Shown: positions 23,785 to 36,800 of the stretch, in pieces
How positions within the stretch are numbered: the first letter of the stretch is position 1
How the letters are laid out: each line of letters opens with the position of its first letter
Assembly (NCBI RefSeq): GCF_041260155.1
Contig: NC_091942.1
Span: 3,586,501-3,650,500 of the forward strand
Reading direction: 5' to 3'
DNA: 64,000 nucleotides
Source of the DNA: Ptychodera flava
Taxonomy: Eukaryota > Hemichordata > Enteropneusta > Ptychoderidae
Translations under genes and position numbers: made by a program
The notes under the pieces: model-generated
Database searches by the model: none
What the model was told of the DNA's origin: nothing
The model's input: the letters and a program-made list of their open reading frames with translations, nothing else

Positions 23785-24191
23785 CCAAGAAAAATAAAAA
23801 GTTTGTTTCTCATCCTAGACATATTTCAAAAATGATGCGGTGATGCTGGTTTTTTCTCTCAATATTCTTCAATCAACAAGAACTTGCAAAAAACATGAAA
23901 ACAACATAGGACTGCACGCAGAGATAAATGCACAGCAGTGTTGCTTTAGTATTTTTGTACAGCAACAGTTCTGTGGTTTGACTTTTAGTGCAGCAATGCA
24001 CAGTTTTGTCTGCTTAATATAACAGTGACATATGTTTACAGTTCTGAATGGAATGTTAGTATCAATAATTGTATTTACAGTTCTGTTTTATACAGCACTG
24101 TATTATGCACTATTGTCGTGTATTTTTGCATTTATTTTTTTCATTTTATTTCTTTGACGCACGTGAGGATGAGAAACAAACACATTTTTGG
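23785..24191. repeat. MITE family D, copy 1
   Basis: Terminal inverted repeats CCAAGAAAAATAAAAAG and its complement share the inner TTTGTTTCTCATCC / GGATGAGAAACAAA. About 407 bp. A partial copy lies at 52397-52745 and an isolated right end at about 62050-62090. It abuts the family E copy with only two bases between. Confidence 0.85.
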
Positions 24192-24193
24192 CC

Positions 24194-24537
24194 TAAGGTA
24201 GAACGCACCTCAGGGACAGATGTTCGGACTCTCAAAATTTTACAACTCTTTTCTGATCTACCACTTGTGGGGGTTCATTTTAAAGCTCTTGGTGTAAGAA
24301 AACTTTTCACTGGCTTAGTTTATCGAAAATCGAAACTTTAATTTTTCTACATTGAGTTAACACAGGGAGGGCAGCCATTTTGAATTTCAGCTGTTGGTAA
24401 ATCTTGGGTCATTTGTTTCTCCAGTACCAAAATTTGCTTGGCGACCCTCAATTTTTATTCATGATTTTGAAAGATTCATTGAGGAAAATGTGAGAAAAAA
24501 TTTAAGTCTTTCATTTTGAAGGCACATACTACCTTAA
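24194..24537. repeat. MITE family E, copy 1
   Basis: Ends TAAGGTAGAACGCACC and GGCACATACTACCTTA are inverted repeats. The interior has TCAGGGACAGA and AGGGCAGCCATTTTGAATT. Matches 36239-36586 along its length and 46075-46250 in part. Confidence 0.85.
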
Positions 24538-24574
24538 GTATGTTCTTAGTTTAGAGATTTTCTAAATCAATTTA

Positions 24575-26290
24575 AAAACATAGGGCCAAAGTCCCTGAAG
24601 CTACTATAGACATGGATACAAAATTAAGTATTTCCTGAATGTATGAAAATATCTCACTAAGGTCATCCTAGGGACTTGTAAACCAAATATTAAAGCTGTC
24701 TGACCAGCGGTTTTGAAAAAACAGCAACTCAACAGTTGACAGAGGTCTGCTGTGTTATGTAGAGAATAAGTTTTTGTGACACATGTATTGATGAAGAAGG
24801 TGGATATCTTTGATAGCTCATTTCAGGATGGCCTGACCAAAAATGGCAAAATTAGCTGCAAAAAATACAAAATTGACGATTTCATCATAATTTAAATATA
24901 TTACATTAAGATAAAACCCAGGAACCTGTATACCAAATATCAAAGCTATCAGATAATTAACTTTTGAGAAACAAATACTTTGACCAAAAATGGCAAAAAT
25001 TGACAAAAGAATACAAATTCTGTAAAAATACAGATTTGCATATTTCATCAGACTTTATAAGTCTATCATAGCAAATAAACAAGAGTTAATTACATTCTAA
25101 TTCAAGTAAACAAGACTTGCTTAAATCAAGATTTACATCATAATAAAACAGCATATCTGTCAGGTTATAAAGAATCTTGAGCTGATTATCTTTTAATTAA
25201 TATCAGTATTTTCATCCTATTAACCATGCACATTTTAACTTTCAAATTAACATTGTAAGTAAGTTCTGTTGAATAAGTTGAGACTGTACATACTCAGAGA
25301 AAGCACACTGAAGAGACAAATGTTTGTAACTTAAGAAGTTCAAGGTCATCAAAAGCATTATAAGGAATCATGTTACACTTTCATTGCACTGTTTACACAG
25401 ATTGCATAATTGCTATAAATAGCACATGAGGAATCTTACAGTCCAGCTTTACCATAAAAACCCTATCACTTTGACCACTCTTTTAATTGACCACTCTATT
25501 TTTTTCCTCAAAAAGTAATCTTATTTTATCCTTACCAAGTCAACCATAAATGGAAATTAGAAGTTTCTCTATCTCTATTTATTTGACCACCCTATTCTGA
25601 CAAACTATTATGAGCAATTTCTTTTAGATAACATAAATGGTGGTTCAGAATATATCAAAGTTAGGATTCAGGAAAGTAGCCTTTACATGTTTTAATCCTC
25701 CAAGATGGTAAGCATTTCACTATGAACTGTCAAAAAAGTTGAACTTTCTGATAATTCCACACTAAAATTATTTTGGCTTTGATGATTTCCTAATTAATTC
25801 AATTATTTAAAATCATATTAATTATTTTTTTCTGGGTGAATTGATAGGGTTTATACAGTACAAGAATTACATACAATGTAAGTCAAATTTTGACCAAAAA
25901 TGACAAAAAAATTCCTTAAAAATACACATTTGCATATTTCATCACAATTTGAACAAATCTAAGTTGAGTTATCCCTGGGGACCTGTATACCAAATAACAA
26001 AGCTGTCTGACCAGCGGTTATGAAGAAGAAGATTTTTTACCAAAACACCTTTTTTGGCATTAATTTGCCTATTTCAACAATATCAAAAAATTAAAAAAAA
26101 AATTTCTCAAAATCATATTTTTCATCTACACAACAAATATCAAATCAGTAAGTACTGCGGTTCTCAAGATATTTGAGTGGACGGACGCCTCACAAACAGA
26201 CATACATACATACATACATACAGACTGACGCCGGACGGATGACGGATACCCATCCCAATAGCTTCTATAGACTATAGTCTATAGTAGCTA
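24575..26290. repeat. 1.7-kb interspersed repeat family F, copy 1
   Basis: Runs from AAAACATAGGGCCAAAGTCC to CCATCCCAATAG and a short TATAGACTATAG palindrome. It contains internal sub-repeats (AAAGCTGTCTGACCAGCGG twice, CAGATTTGCATATTTCATCA twice) and a CATACATA microsatellite with GGACGGA blocks near its end. A second copy at 39543-42660 is collinear except for a large insertion. No coding capacity seen. Confidence 0.85.
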
Positions 26291-26299
26291 AATACACAA

Positions 26300-27700
26300 T
26301 GTAAATATTGCTGTGTAAATACGCAGTATTTGCTGATGATCTGAGACGAGACTTCATGCAATCTTTTACGACACATGGGAGTACAAGTGTAGTCAACTCC
26401 CTGTCTAGCCTGAAGGCAAACCAGGACAAAACTGAAGCTCTTTGTCGTGGCAAGCGGAAAAGCAGGAAGAAAAAACCATTTGACATAAAATGGCCAACAC
26501 AACCCATCAAATCCCAACTTCAGTAGGAGGGCACAGGCTGAGAAATATTATATTAATATCATAATCATGAAACATTATGAATACTAATATACTAAAAATA
26601 AAGCCAGAGCTTCAAATACTGTACACTTATACTACATGTATATTAGATGTGTGATAGACTAGTCAAGTATAATTCATAATGTTCATTAAGAAAGGAAGCT
26701 AAACCTTGATGTAATACCATGACAGTTTTATTAATACCATCAACATTCCATAATTATGATACTAATATAAGATTTTTTTGACTATTCACGCCTACTAAAC
26801 CTGTTGAGTAGGCTTTGTTGAGCTTGAATCTACATCTCCCACAACTACCAGCTTAGACTTGGTTCAAGTCGCTGAATTCTTAAAAATTACAATCATTTGC
26901 AACAGTTTGTCTCATGTCTCTTCTATTTCACAAAAACCACTTAAAAGTTGGCAGCTAAAGTCAGGTTTTCGTAGTCATGGAATGCATTACCTTTGAGTCT
27001 GCACAGAAGTGAGTTAGTTTCTGAAGGATGAGATTTCTGGTGAAACTCCCCAGTATCGCCGTTCAGCCCACTCACATGTTCACAAATCACAGACTTGAAC
27101 CCAGTCCATTGCCAGTTCAACACTACTTAATTGTGTCCGACCAATTATAAGGTAAATTGAACAAACCTTGGGCATGTAAGAAATGGGCGCCTCATCCTAA
27201 CAAGGAAAATTCAAGTTTCAAAAATGTCCCGTTTATCTCAGCTTAATTATGTTTTGAGGATGACAACAGCAACACCTTGAATACCAGGTTGTCTTGAAAT
27301 TTCTGTGGAATGGTCAAGATAGCATTACCAGAAAGGTGAAGAGAGAAATTTCGGGAGGCATTAAAGGCTCCAGATGTCAAAACCATGCACATGCATTAAC
27401 TTTGCCGAGAAATACTTAAATGATGACATAAAACATCCTTGGGAACTCTTCCTAGACCACAGACTAAAACCACTTGAGGGGTTATTCAACAGCAATTTTA
27501 ATGTGAAAACTGTTCTCCTAGAATTACCTCCCTTTCACAGAGAGGTACTTGAATCATGTTCCTTTACCAATCTCTGCGAGGAAGACTGGCAGAAAAGTCT
27601 TAATAGCAAAATCATCCAGGATAATATACACATCCTGGTCAATGGGGAATCAATATATTTACCTCCATATTATGTAACAAAGGCTTCCACTTTATTGCCA
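26300..27700 (+). mobile_element. LINE remnant, L1/Tx1-like reverse transcriptase and C-terminal region
   Basis: At 26308-26526 a frame reads FADDLRRDF, SLKANQDKTEALCRG and PFDIKWPTQPIK, which is the YADD-box region and following block of an L1/Tx1-like enzyme. At 27300-27370 comes FLWNGQDSITRKVKRE, then at 27374 onward EKYLNDDIKHPWELFLDHRL, LPPFHREVLESC and LVNGESIYL, in the order and spacing expected for the C-terminal part. The middle is decayed. The 27374-27937 ORF continues past the LINE into antisense of BBS12. It is convergent with BBS12. Confidence 0.75.
27691..27696 (-). promoter_or_regulatory. Polyadenylation signal AATAAA for BBS12
   Basis: AATAAA on the minus strand (TTTATT on plus) lies 134 bp after the BBS12 stop codon, at the edge of the convergent LINE remnant. 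It is the only canonical signal noticed close by. Confidence 0.5.
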
Positions 27701-27829
27701 GCCTTCCCAACAAAAATGATAATCTGTCCTGGGATGACCTCTAAGCTAACATCTCCATGCAAATTAAGTGCTTCATCTGTACCATATAGTATGATCATGT
27801 CTTGCTCATCAAAATGGTCAGAGCTAGAA

Positions 27830-30800
27830 TCACAAAATTCCTATCAAATTATCCCCGTGCATCCAGGACCGAATGCCAGCCTTGTTCTCAATACCAGTTA
27901 CAATATGCATATCACACTGCAAAATGAGCTTCACTAGACTCCAGGCTGCTTTCCACGCCGCTGTCTTTGCACCAAGACAATCACACACCATGTCTGTCAA
28001 ATCCTCAGACTCTGGGTTTGACAAAATGTAGGCGTGTGGCCGGTCATTTTGCAAAGCTTGGTGAATTGAGTGATAAATGTGAGCAACATTGCTGTCATGT
28101 CCAGTGTTCAACATTGTAGTGCTCAGGTATTCTTGGAAGACATTTTGCAGTGCCAGTGCTATGACGCCCTCATAACCATGTATCTCACCTATTCTACCAT
28201 TTCCTGAAAATTTTAACAAAAATACCATTCAATGAAAACGTACATTATAAAGTTTTCTAAGTATGAGAAAGACATGCATCCTCAAACTTTGAAAAAAAGA
28301 CAAAAAAAAGACAAAGACAAAATTTTTTCAGAATTTCTGTAGTGACAAACATGTTGATTCAACACGTCAACTGAACCATACATGGCTTACACACAGTTGA
28401 CTTACACACAGTTGACTTGCATATTTTAGGTGGATACTTCTAATGAATGACTATTCAAAGTATATCATGAAGTTCTAGAAAATACAGAACACAGAAATTG
28501 AAGTCATGTTCTTTTTACGCTTGTGGTGATCCAATTGTCAATTTCACCACAGGCAGTATCTATATCAAATAATGAAATAATTCAGTGATACTATGGCGAT
28601 TACTGCAATGGTTATTTGCTATCAACACGTGTTGTCAACATTGAGACGCTGTATTGCAAAGTCATCACCTGTGGTGTGGGACATTACTTGTGCACAAACA
28701 TAATAGTCCATGAGACACTCTCAGTCTGGATGACGGCATGCTCATTGTCACCTATCATTTACAGATAGTCACTGTACAGATAACTGATTTTGTTTTCATA
28801 CAATCAGAATACAGCTGATTGTTATTAAAGGTTTGCCACTGAATAAAACCAGTCAACTCGACTCAAAGAGATATTTGTCACTTCCGACAGAAATTCTGAA
28901 AAAATTTTGTCTTTGTGCACCTGACTTTATTACTTGACCATGTGGTTGGACTCCTTGAAATGAGTTTTAGAGTTTTCAATCAGGAAATAAGTGCTACAAC
29001 AAAGTACAATATCCCTATTCCTGCAAAAGCACTCAGCAAAGTTTTCAGACAAAAATTGATTTTTTACATTCATGATTGAACTCTGATATCGCAAGGAATC
29101 ATTTCCATATCTGTCTTGCATCAACTTGACTTATCAGCAGATGGATGGCCATTGGTGGAAATACTTTTCTGAAAAATATACATGTACAGTGCAACATGCC
29201 ACTCACCGTACACTGTCTGTAAATACTGGATCAGTTTCAACTCAATAGCGCCCCCACCAGGTAATAGCTTCCTTTCAGTGACTGCATGCTGCAATCTGTG
29301 TGCACAGTTAAGGAAGTCATACTTCAAACCGGCCAACAAGACAGTACTCGGTGCACACAGGATTAATGTCTACAGAAAAAAAAGAATGTAATTTTGTAAG
29401 CAATGTGTTTTTGTTGACCACTGCATCTCAATTTCTAAAGTTTCTTCACCATTTCATTCAAAAAAGTTCAAACTTTGACATTGAAAACAAATATTATTTA
29501 CTAAAATCGTGAGGTGACACGGTTAGTCCTTTTAAAACCAAGCAGTATAGCAGCACTGATTTTAATGGATTGGTTTGAAGCCTTGTGGTGAGACAGTGAT
29601 GAAATGATTGAACTCATACTACCTGTACATTGCTGGCACTGATTTTGTTAAACAAATAACAAAACATTACAATACTGAAATTGCTTCATTTCTTGTACTT
29701 TTCAACAATGCATAATGTATTCAAAATCTACAGGGAAGATGACAGTGCAACTGTTGACTGCATATCAATGACCATCTCATCATTCTACTGTTACTTTTGA
29801 CAATCTCATGGTTTTGATGGGATAGCTCCATCTACATGTACATGGTATATAATCTGAAATGGGTGCAAAAGAGGTAAAATTTTGAAAAAAGACAACATAG
29901 CTACCCTTGTTAAACAGAGCTGCTCAGTAAAGGGTGATGTACACTGTACACTGTAAACACTCTATGCTTACTTGAATGTGACACTCTGTTGTCAGCTTGA
30001 TGTACCCTGTTCTCTTCAAATTGGTTGTTTTCAACCCAGTCTTAGGCTGCCACCCTGATTCCCAGCATGCAACATAAACTGGTTTCCCACAGTCAACCTG
30101 GTAAGCATGATGTACAGTGAAAACAGCTAGATAAGAAATTACAAATCTAAGATTGAAAGACTTCCTAATATCACTATTTCTCTTCACTTTGTCCAGGTAC
30201 AGTCCAGACATAAGAGTTAAAACGATAGAACCTTCCAAATTGTGAAGTGAGAACAAGAAATACCCTACACCCTAACAACTTTGTTCTTTGTATTTTATGC
30301 AGAATATCAAATATCAATTTTCTGAAGAAATGAAAGAGTTGACTTTGAAATGTTAAAATAAATGCAAAACACAAAGGAACATGTTGAAATATTTTCTCCA
30401 AGTCATAATTTCTGCAGTGTTGGAAAAGTAACTCTACAGTCTTTGTCCAATAGAATCCCTTCTCCAAATTTGAAGAAATATGCATTGGAAAGAAAGAAAT
30501 ATTAGATACCAATGGCAAAATAAAAAGAGGAATAGAAAGTCTACATATCAATTGTTCTTTTAAGTTGTTAAGGGGCAAGTACTTTCTAAAATTTATCAGG
30601 CCTAGTTAAGGGGGTGCTGCACCAAACACAGTGTATTTTGACCAAAAATCACATTTTTGCAAATATTCATTAAACTTTAATAAATTTGTCCACCAAAGAT
30701 TAAAATATTGGTTGGGTTCACCTTTTAGCTTGTCAAGCAGTCGCTTGTTACATGATAGAGAAGTGTTAATTTATGCAAACATATGCAAATCACCTGATTT

Positions 30801-33800
30801 TCTGGTTTCTTTTTTCTCCCAATATCAAGAATTCAGAAGAATATAACTCCACTCTGGCTGAGTCAAATTTTCTGAAATTTTCACATTATCTCTTCTAAAT
30901 GCTATGTAACAAAAGCGATAAATTTCTCACATTTTGAATAGGAGGTATTTCAATTTTGCTAATCATGATTTTAATCATTTTGAGGGTCAGTCTTTCAACC
31001 CTTGCTATTTTAGAATGAGGATAGATAATGCAAAACAGAAAAGTCATTGTTTTCTACATATACTCTTCTTTCAAGTGAAGTATTACGTTTCAGAAAATAG
31101 TGTCAAGTTTTTGACTTAAATTAATAAATATCATTAATACCAAAATTAAGGTTTTTTACCCCAAATATAGACCCACTTCATCCTTCAAGTAAACTACTGC
31201 TATCATACTAAACTTCAGAGTCTCTGCTTTTTGAAAATATATAGTATGAGGGGGTTTCCCTGTCATCTTTGATAAGAAATATTGCTTTGAAAAAATACTG
31301 TGTTGGCAACATGCAGCTCCACCTTAATCAGTCATATAAAGAACAAAGAGTACTGTTCAAATTTCACCAGCCAAACTTCTAATTTTTGGGAAACTTTTGA
31401 GTGTTTGGTTTCACTCACCTTACTTGCATCTGTGATATATGTCAGGATATTGGTATCCATAGCAACAGATAATGCCTGCAATGCAGTGTACTTGACATTT
31501 TCCAACAGAAGTATCTCATTAGTCATGCAGTAGTCATGGAGACGATCATCAGCTGTACCTCTCATCATGATAATACTAGCTCCAACCTGTACATAATACA
31601 GATATGAAACAAAAACTTCCTGATGCTGTCTTTCACAAACTGGTCATATACTACTGTTGAAATGAAATAAAGTATACACAACATGTTCTCAATGACTGCA
31701 TTTCCTCAAACAGAAATCGTAAAATCATAAATATCTTCCACGTTAGCTAACTTCCACAACATACTGAGAGAAATATTCATCACTCCTTTTACTGTCCAGC
31801 CCATGATGGCTACCTCTTTGAAGATTCGGAGATAAAGAGATGAAATTTTTCAGTTGTCATATATTTTGAAGTCACAAACAGCTTGTGATAAAATTGGCTC
31901 TGAACTGTGCATTGGTATTCACTCTTCTCATTATTTACACAAATTTAACTCTTGAAAAAAATATTATATATTATGATTTTGCTAAAAAAGATATGACATG
32001 TCTGTTGCATGACTCTGCTTTCATACTTTCATATTATGATGTGATTGGGGGTTTCACAAATATGTACATGCACGGCTGTTGTGATACTTTTATTCCAAAC
32101 CGACCTCACAGAGTATCTTGATGACATCATCTAACCAGGATCTCTCCACGACTGTGTCTGCTGGATGTTGTACCAATGATATCAACACTGATTCCTTGTA
32201 ACCAGTGTGTCTGAAGCTGGGTTTCACATCACCGTTGATTAGCTGAAGATCAAAGCAATAAATCACTAAGGGCTGACTTTGTGTTGTAAAAGCAAATGTG
32301 TGAGATTTAATGCTTTAATCGATTATGGAATTGTAGCTTTCAAAGAGGTATAAAATTTGAAATTAAATTCAATTTTTTTAATGGCATGGTACAGAAGACT
32401 TAAAGGTATACCATCACCTGTTCCAATTTTGCCACAGTTGCCATGGAAAGAGAAAATCTAACCAATCACAGATTTTAAGCGGGTGGCCGTTTTAAAACAG
32501 CGCCCTCACATGGGCATTTTGAATACCAAGAAACACCCCTTTGACCATATTTGAGCATATTTAGATTACAGGTGACTGTATACCTTTAATATGCAAACAA
32601 TACAATAGTCAGCATAATAGATAGTTTCAAAAGTTATTGACAGTATGAATTGCAAATAAACTCACATGAGTTCCACTGCTGATGTGCAGCATACTTGGAA
32701 GGTTATATCTGATTGGTTGATTGCCACTATTCACAGCAACTTAGGGAGTCTTTTTGTATTATGTTACTATAACAGTAAGATTCAGCCACCCAATTGGATA
32801 TCAGCTTCCGAGATACTACACATCAGTGCAAGTTCTACGCTGAGCATTTTGTAAGTAAGGCTGGGAATATATGGATTCAATACACGTGTACAAGTGAATT
32901 TACACAGTAATTCTGAAACAACAATGACTGTAGATATTAAGTCATTATTAATTGTTAAGCATTCATACATGTAAAAGCTCACCAGAACGTGATGTTCTCT
33001 GTGTGCGACTGAGTGTATAATTTGAAGGTACCGGCTGGCAACCTCAATTACCAGACCACTTTCAAGACGACACTGTGTCATGGATGGACCAGTGATGCAG
33101 CAAATGTTAATGAGATTCAGGTCAAAGGTGAATCTATTGATGAAAATTACAATGAATACATTATTTAAGTTTTGAATCAAATATCACAACTAGTCAATAC
33201 CATGACAGACTTAGAGCCTGGTCTAAATTCTACTGTATTGGAACAATTTTTTAGGATATCTACACACAAGAAACTAAGTTCCAAGAATGATTAATATTAG
33301 CATTATCAAGTAATGCTCGATGATATTTCAGTATTTGTGCAGTTTTAGAATAACATCTTTGGGCTTCATGAATATTCCATTCAAAAAACAAACAGTTAAT
33401 TTTATACAATACAGTCATCACATGCAATTTTTAAAGCCATCAAGGAATAAAGAAATGCAACACTGCAGCATTTGTCTCTCAACAATGGACACAAAAAGAG
33501 ACAACATCATTTTTCTAAGCATCTTCCAGTATACACATGTATATTACACTTCTTGACGATCAACAGATTATGTTGTCATTTCAAAAACAATGATTTGTCA
33601 AAGGAAGTTTACAATTTGAATCATTGATAGTCATAAATAGATTTTCTTACTTGTCCCTGTCCTTGCATTCCTGCCGTTGTTGTTTGTATGCTTCAATGGC
33701 TAGGTCCATCATTTGGCGTTTCCCATGGCAGAGAGCATTACTGAAAAGTCAAATAACAAAATCACAGTAAATCTGTCACCAAACATGTGACACAGCAACA

Positions 33801-36800
33801 CAATTTGGCCTTCTCTCAGAAAATTATACACCAGAAACTTTTCAACTCTGCACAGGTGAACACCAAAACCTCAAGTTTTGTTTGTTTGTTTGGATTCCTG
33901 AGATTTTAAAACATAACACATCAACATTGCCAAACTGAGAGTACAGAGTCTGGAAGAATTGGATTTAACAATCATGTTGCAGTAATTTGTGGCTTTGCAG
34001 ATCTGTAAATGAAAGGCTTACCCTAGTTTGTTGATATCCGTAACCTTGACAGATTCACCAACACTGTCAGTAGGATTCCCTTTGATCATACCAGCAGGTC
34101 CTGTCCTCTGATCTTCCACTGTGATTCCATCATCCAAACTGTCACTGCTTGGAATGTCATCTTGAGGTCGGAAGTGTCGACTTCTGTTCTTAATGGAGGT
34201 CAGAGAAGGTCTCTCAGCTGCTTCTAGTTTCCCAAATGATAGATTCCCAAAACCACCTACCTCTAGAATTCCAACACTAGACTTGCCTTCATTGGCCACA
34301 GAGTTTTGAATTTCTCTCTTAGCAGATATGATGTTCAATGAGGTTATGGGATCTTCCGACTTCTTCTCTGCAACAACACTCTCAACCGTTCTAAAATGTC
34401 TGCTGTTATTCTGCAAACCAGTGAGTGTTGACGGCCTGATATCTTTCACTTTCTCTAAGTTACTAAGCATTTCCTCAATTCTAATAATTTCTTCTTGCAT
34501 AGAATATTTCTCAACATTTGCTGAAGATGACTCGCTTAAATTTGACATTTGTCCCTCCCTATTATACACTTTGTCTCTCAAATCAGCCTCTTCAAGAGTC
34601 CTTTGTGCAATATCAGTACTGTTGGCAACATCAGTATCCCTTTGTTGATCAACAATGCCTTGGATGGATGTAAAATGTCTACTTGCATTGCAAACAGATT
34701 TAATTCTCTCGATAGACTTTACTTTCATTTTTTCTGACAGCATTTTCTCCAAGTTCTCTGAAGTGAGTTTTTGCTTCTCAGATGGACGGAAATCTTTGTT
34801 GTCTGTCTCTGTAAAGCTTGCTTCAAGGGGAAAGTGTACATCTGGTCGATCATTAGTTTCTGTTCTTGTAACTAGCTGACAGTGATGTGATATGTCTGAA
34901 GGACGTTCACCGTCAGTTTCACCGATCTGTAAATGTTTTGACCTTGAACTTGTCTTCTTCCCCTGACTCACAGAACCTTCTTCATAGTGACCTTCAACAA
35001 AACAGTTCTCAAAATCGTCATCAAAGTCATCAGCGGCCAAACCAACCTCATCACTGGCAATGTGACAATCATTATCATTGTCATTGGCACAGATATCCGT
35101 TTCTTTTGACATTGCACCTGAGTTTGTACCTGATATACTTCGTTCAAAGTGAAAGTGCAACTGACAGTCTGCTGTATTGCTTGTCTTGGCTGTTGTGTTA
35201 TTATTACAATGATGTGTTGTAAGCATTGTACTGGTCTTTGATGTAGAAATGCGGTCCTCCCTGTCGGTGATGTCAACAATACCCCCTCTACCTCCATCAG
35301 GCCCTTCTGGATGTGTAGCGTGATTCCCTATCCTGTCCCTTCTGACACTTGTATTGCTTTCCATCAGGAATGAGAGCTCTGGAATCTCTGGAAACTTGGG
35401 GGGCGATGGCATCTTTCCCCCAAAATACCAGGAAATATCATCATCGTCATCACTTTCACCTTCATCGCTTTCACTGTGATCTCCAGAAACAACCAGATAT
35501 GACCTTTCACCTTTGAGAGAGGTCATTGCAATTTCTGGAAGTTCTGGCAATTTAGGAGGCTTTGGTACAGCTGTCAATGTCAATGCATTCACTGTGTGTG
35601 ACAAACTGGGTGTATTTCTGATTATATCATTCGCATGAGAGCCCATCTTCCATTCTTTATCTGCACTGGTCTTTCCAGATGTTCCTTCAAATTCAACTTC
35701 AAAAAAGTCTTCACTTTCTTGATCATCTCTCTTCTCTGCATGTGTACACCTATTTCCTTCAATTCCATCATCAACACCTCGCACATCTTCCAAGTCACTG
35801 CTGGCTGTCAGTGTTTCATCAACATCACCTCTACCAACCTCAACTGCAATTGAAAACTCCACTGCCTTGGCTGTACAGTCTTCCAGCATATCTGACATGG
35901 TTTCTGCCATGGTCATCACCGGAACACCCTGAAAGATCAAAACACTTCAGATCAAGCATGGTGCTTTACAGTGGCTAAAAGTACATGTTTATTTTGCATT
36001 GCTCAAAGGTTTCTTTACCCTAAATAACACAATAACACTGATATTGTAGGTTTTATACTTAATACACCATAATGTGTGCGATTATCTGCCACCAACATTA
36101 CATGTAGATCAGAAAAATCCTGTCTGTCTTACACTTGTCTTATCGTTGGCAGAAACACCATATCTTTACTTTATTTTCCTGTGGTTCCCATTATAACATA
36201 CAGGAATATTTCAGACAGGCAATTGTTTTTTTTGTATATTAAGGTAGAATATGCCTCAGGGACAGACATTCAGACTCTCAATTTTTACAATTCTTTTCTG
36301 GTCTACTAGAAGTAATAAAAGTTTTTAATGTCTTATTTTTTCAAAAATTTAAAATTTAATTTCCCCCCCCCCCCCCCCCCCCCATGTAGAGTTAGCACAA
36401 GGATGGCAGCCATTTTGAATTTCAAGTATCTGTAAATGTCACGTAATTTGATTCTCTAGTATCAAACTTTGCACAGTGACCCCTGATATTTATTCTTGAC
36501 TTGATAAGAGAATGGTTGAAAGTTTCATTGAGGAATGTTTGAGCTAAAGTTTAAGTCTTTCACTTTCAAGGCGCATACTACCTTAAAGGGACATAAGCTG
36601 TAACTTGCGGCAAGTTTTTCAGTATTCTGCTTCTGTATATCAACTACTGTGTATGACCCTAATCCGTTTGTCATGCTGAAATTTTGAGTATTCTTTTTGT
36701 CCACACAGCTTGTATGTGTGTATAGATCATTGTTTATTGTTTACAAATGAATTCTAGTCCGGACTTGAAAACAATTTTCAACAATAACAATGGAGATTAT

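Noticed and set aside
26840..27120. tRNA-like B-box sequences (GGTTCAAGTC and similar)
   Set aside because: No matching A box or cloverleaf could be drawn.
27374..27937. 187-residue ORF as a host gene
   Set aside because: The first two-thirds match a LINE C-terminus; the rest is antisense to the last BBS12 exon.
32440..32460. X-box-like GTTGCCATGG as a ciliary RFX site for BBS12
   Set aside because: It lies inside a MITE in intron 7, not near the start codon, and only the left half fits well.
34328..35978. Plus-strand ORFs opposite BBS12 exon 5
   Set aside because: Shadows of a long coding exon; composition biased by antisense codons.
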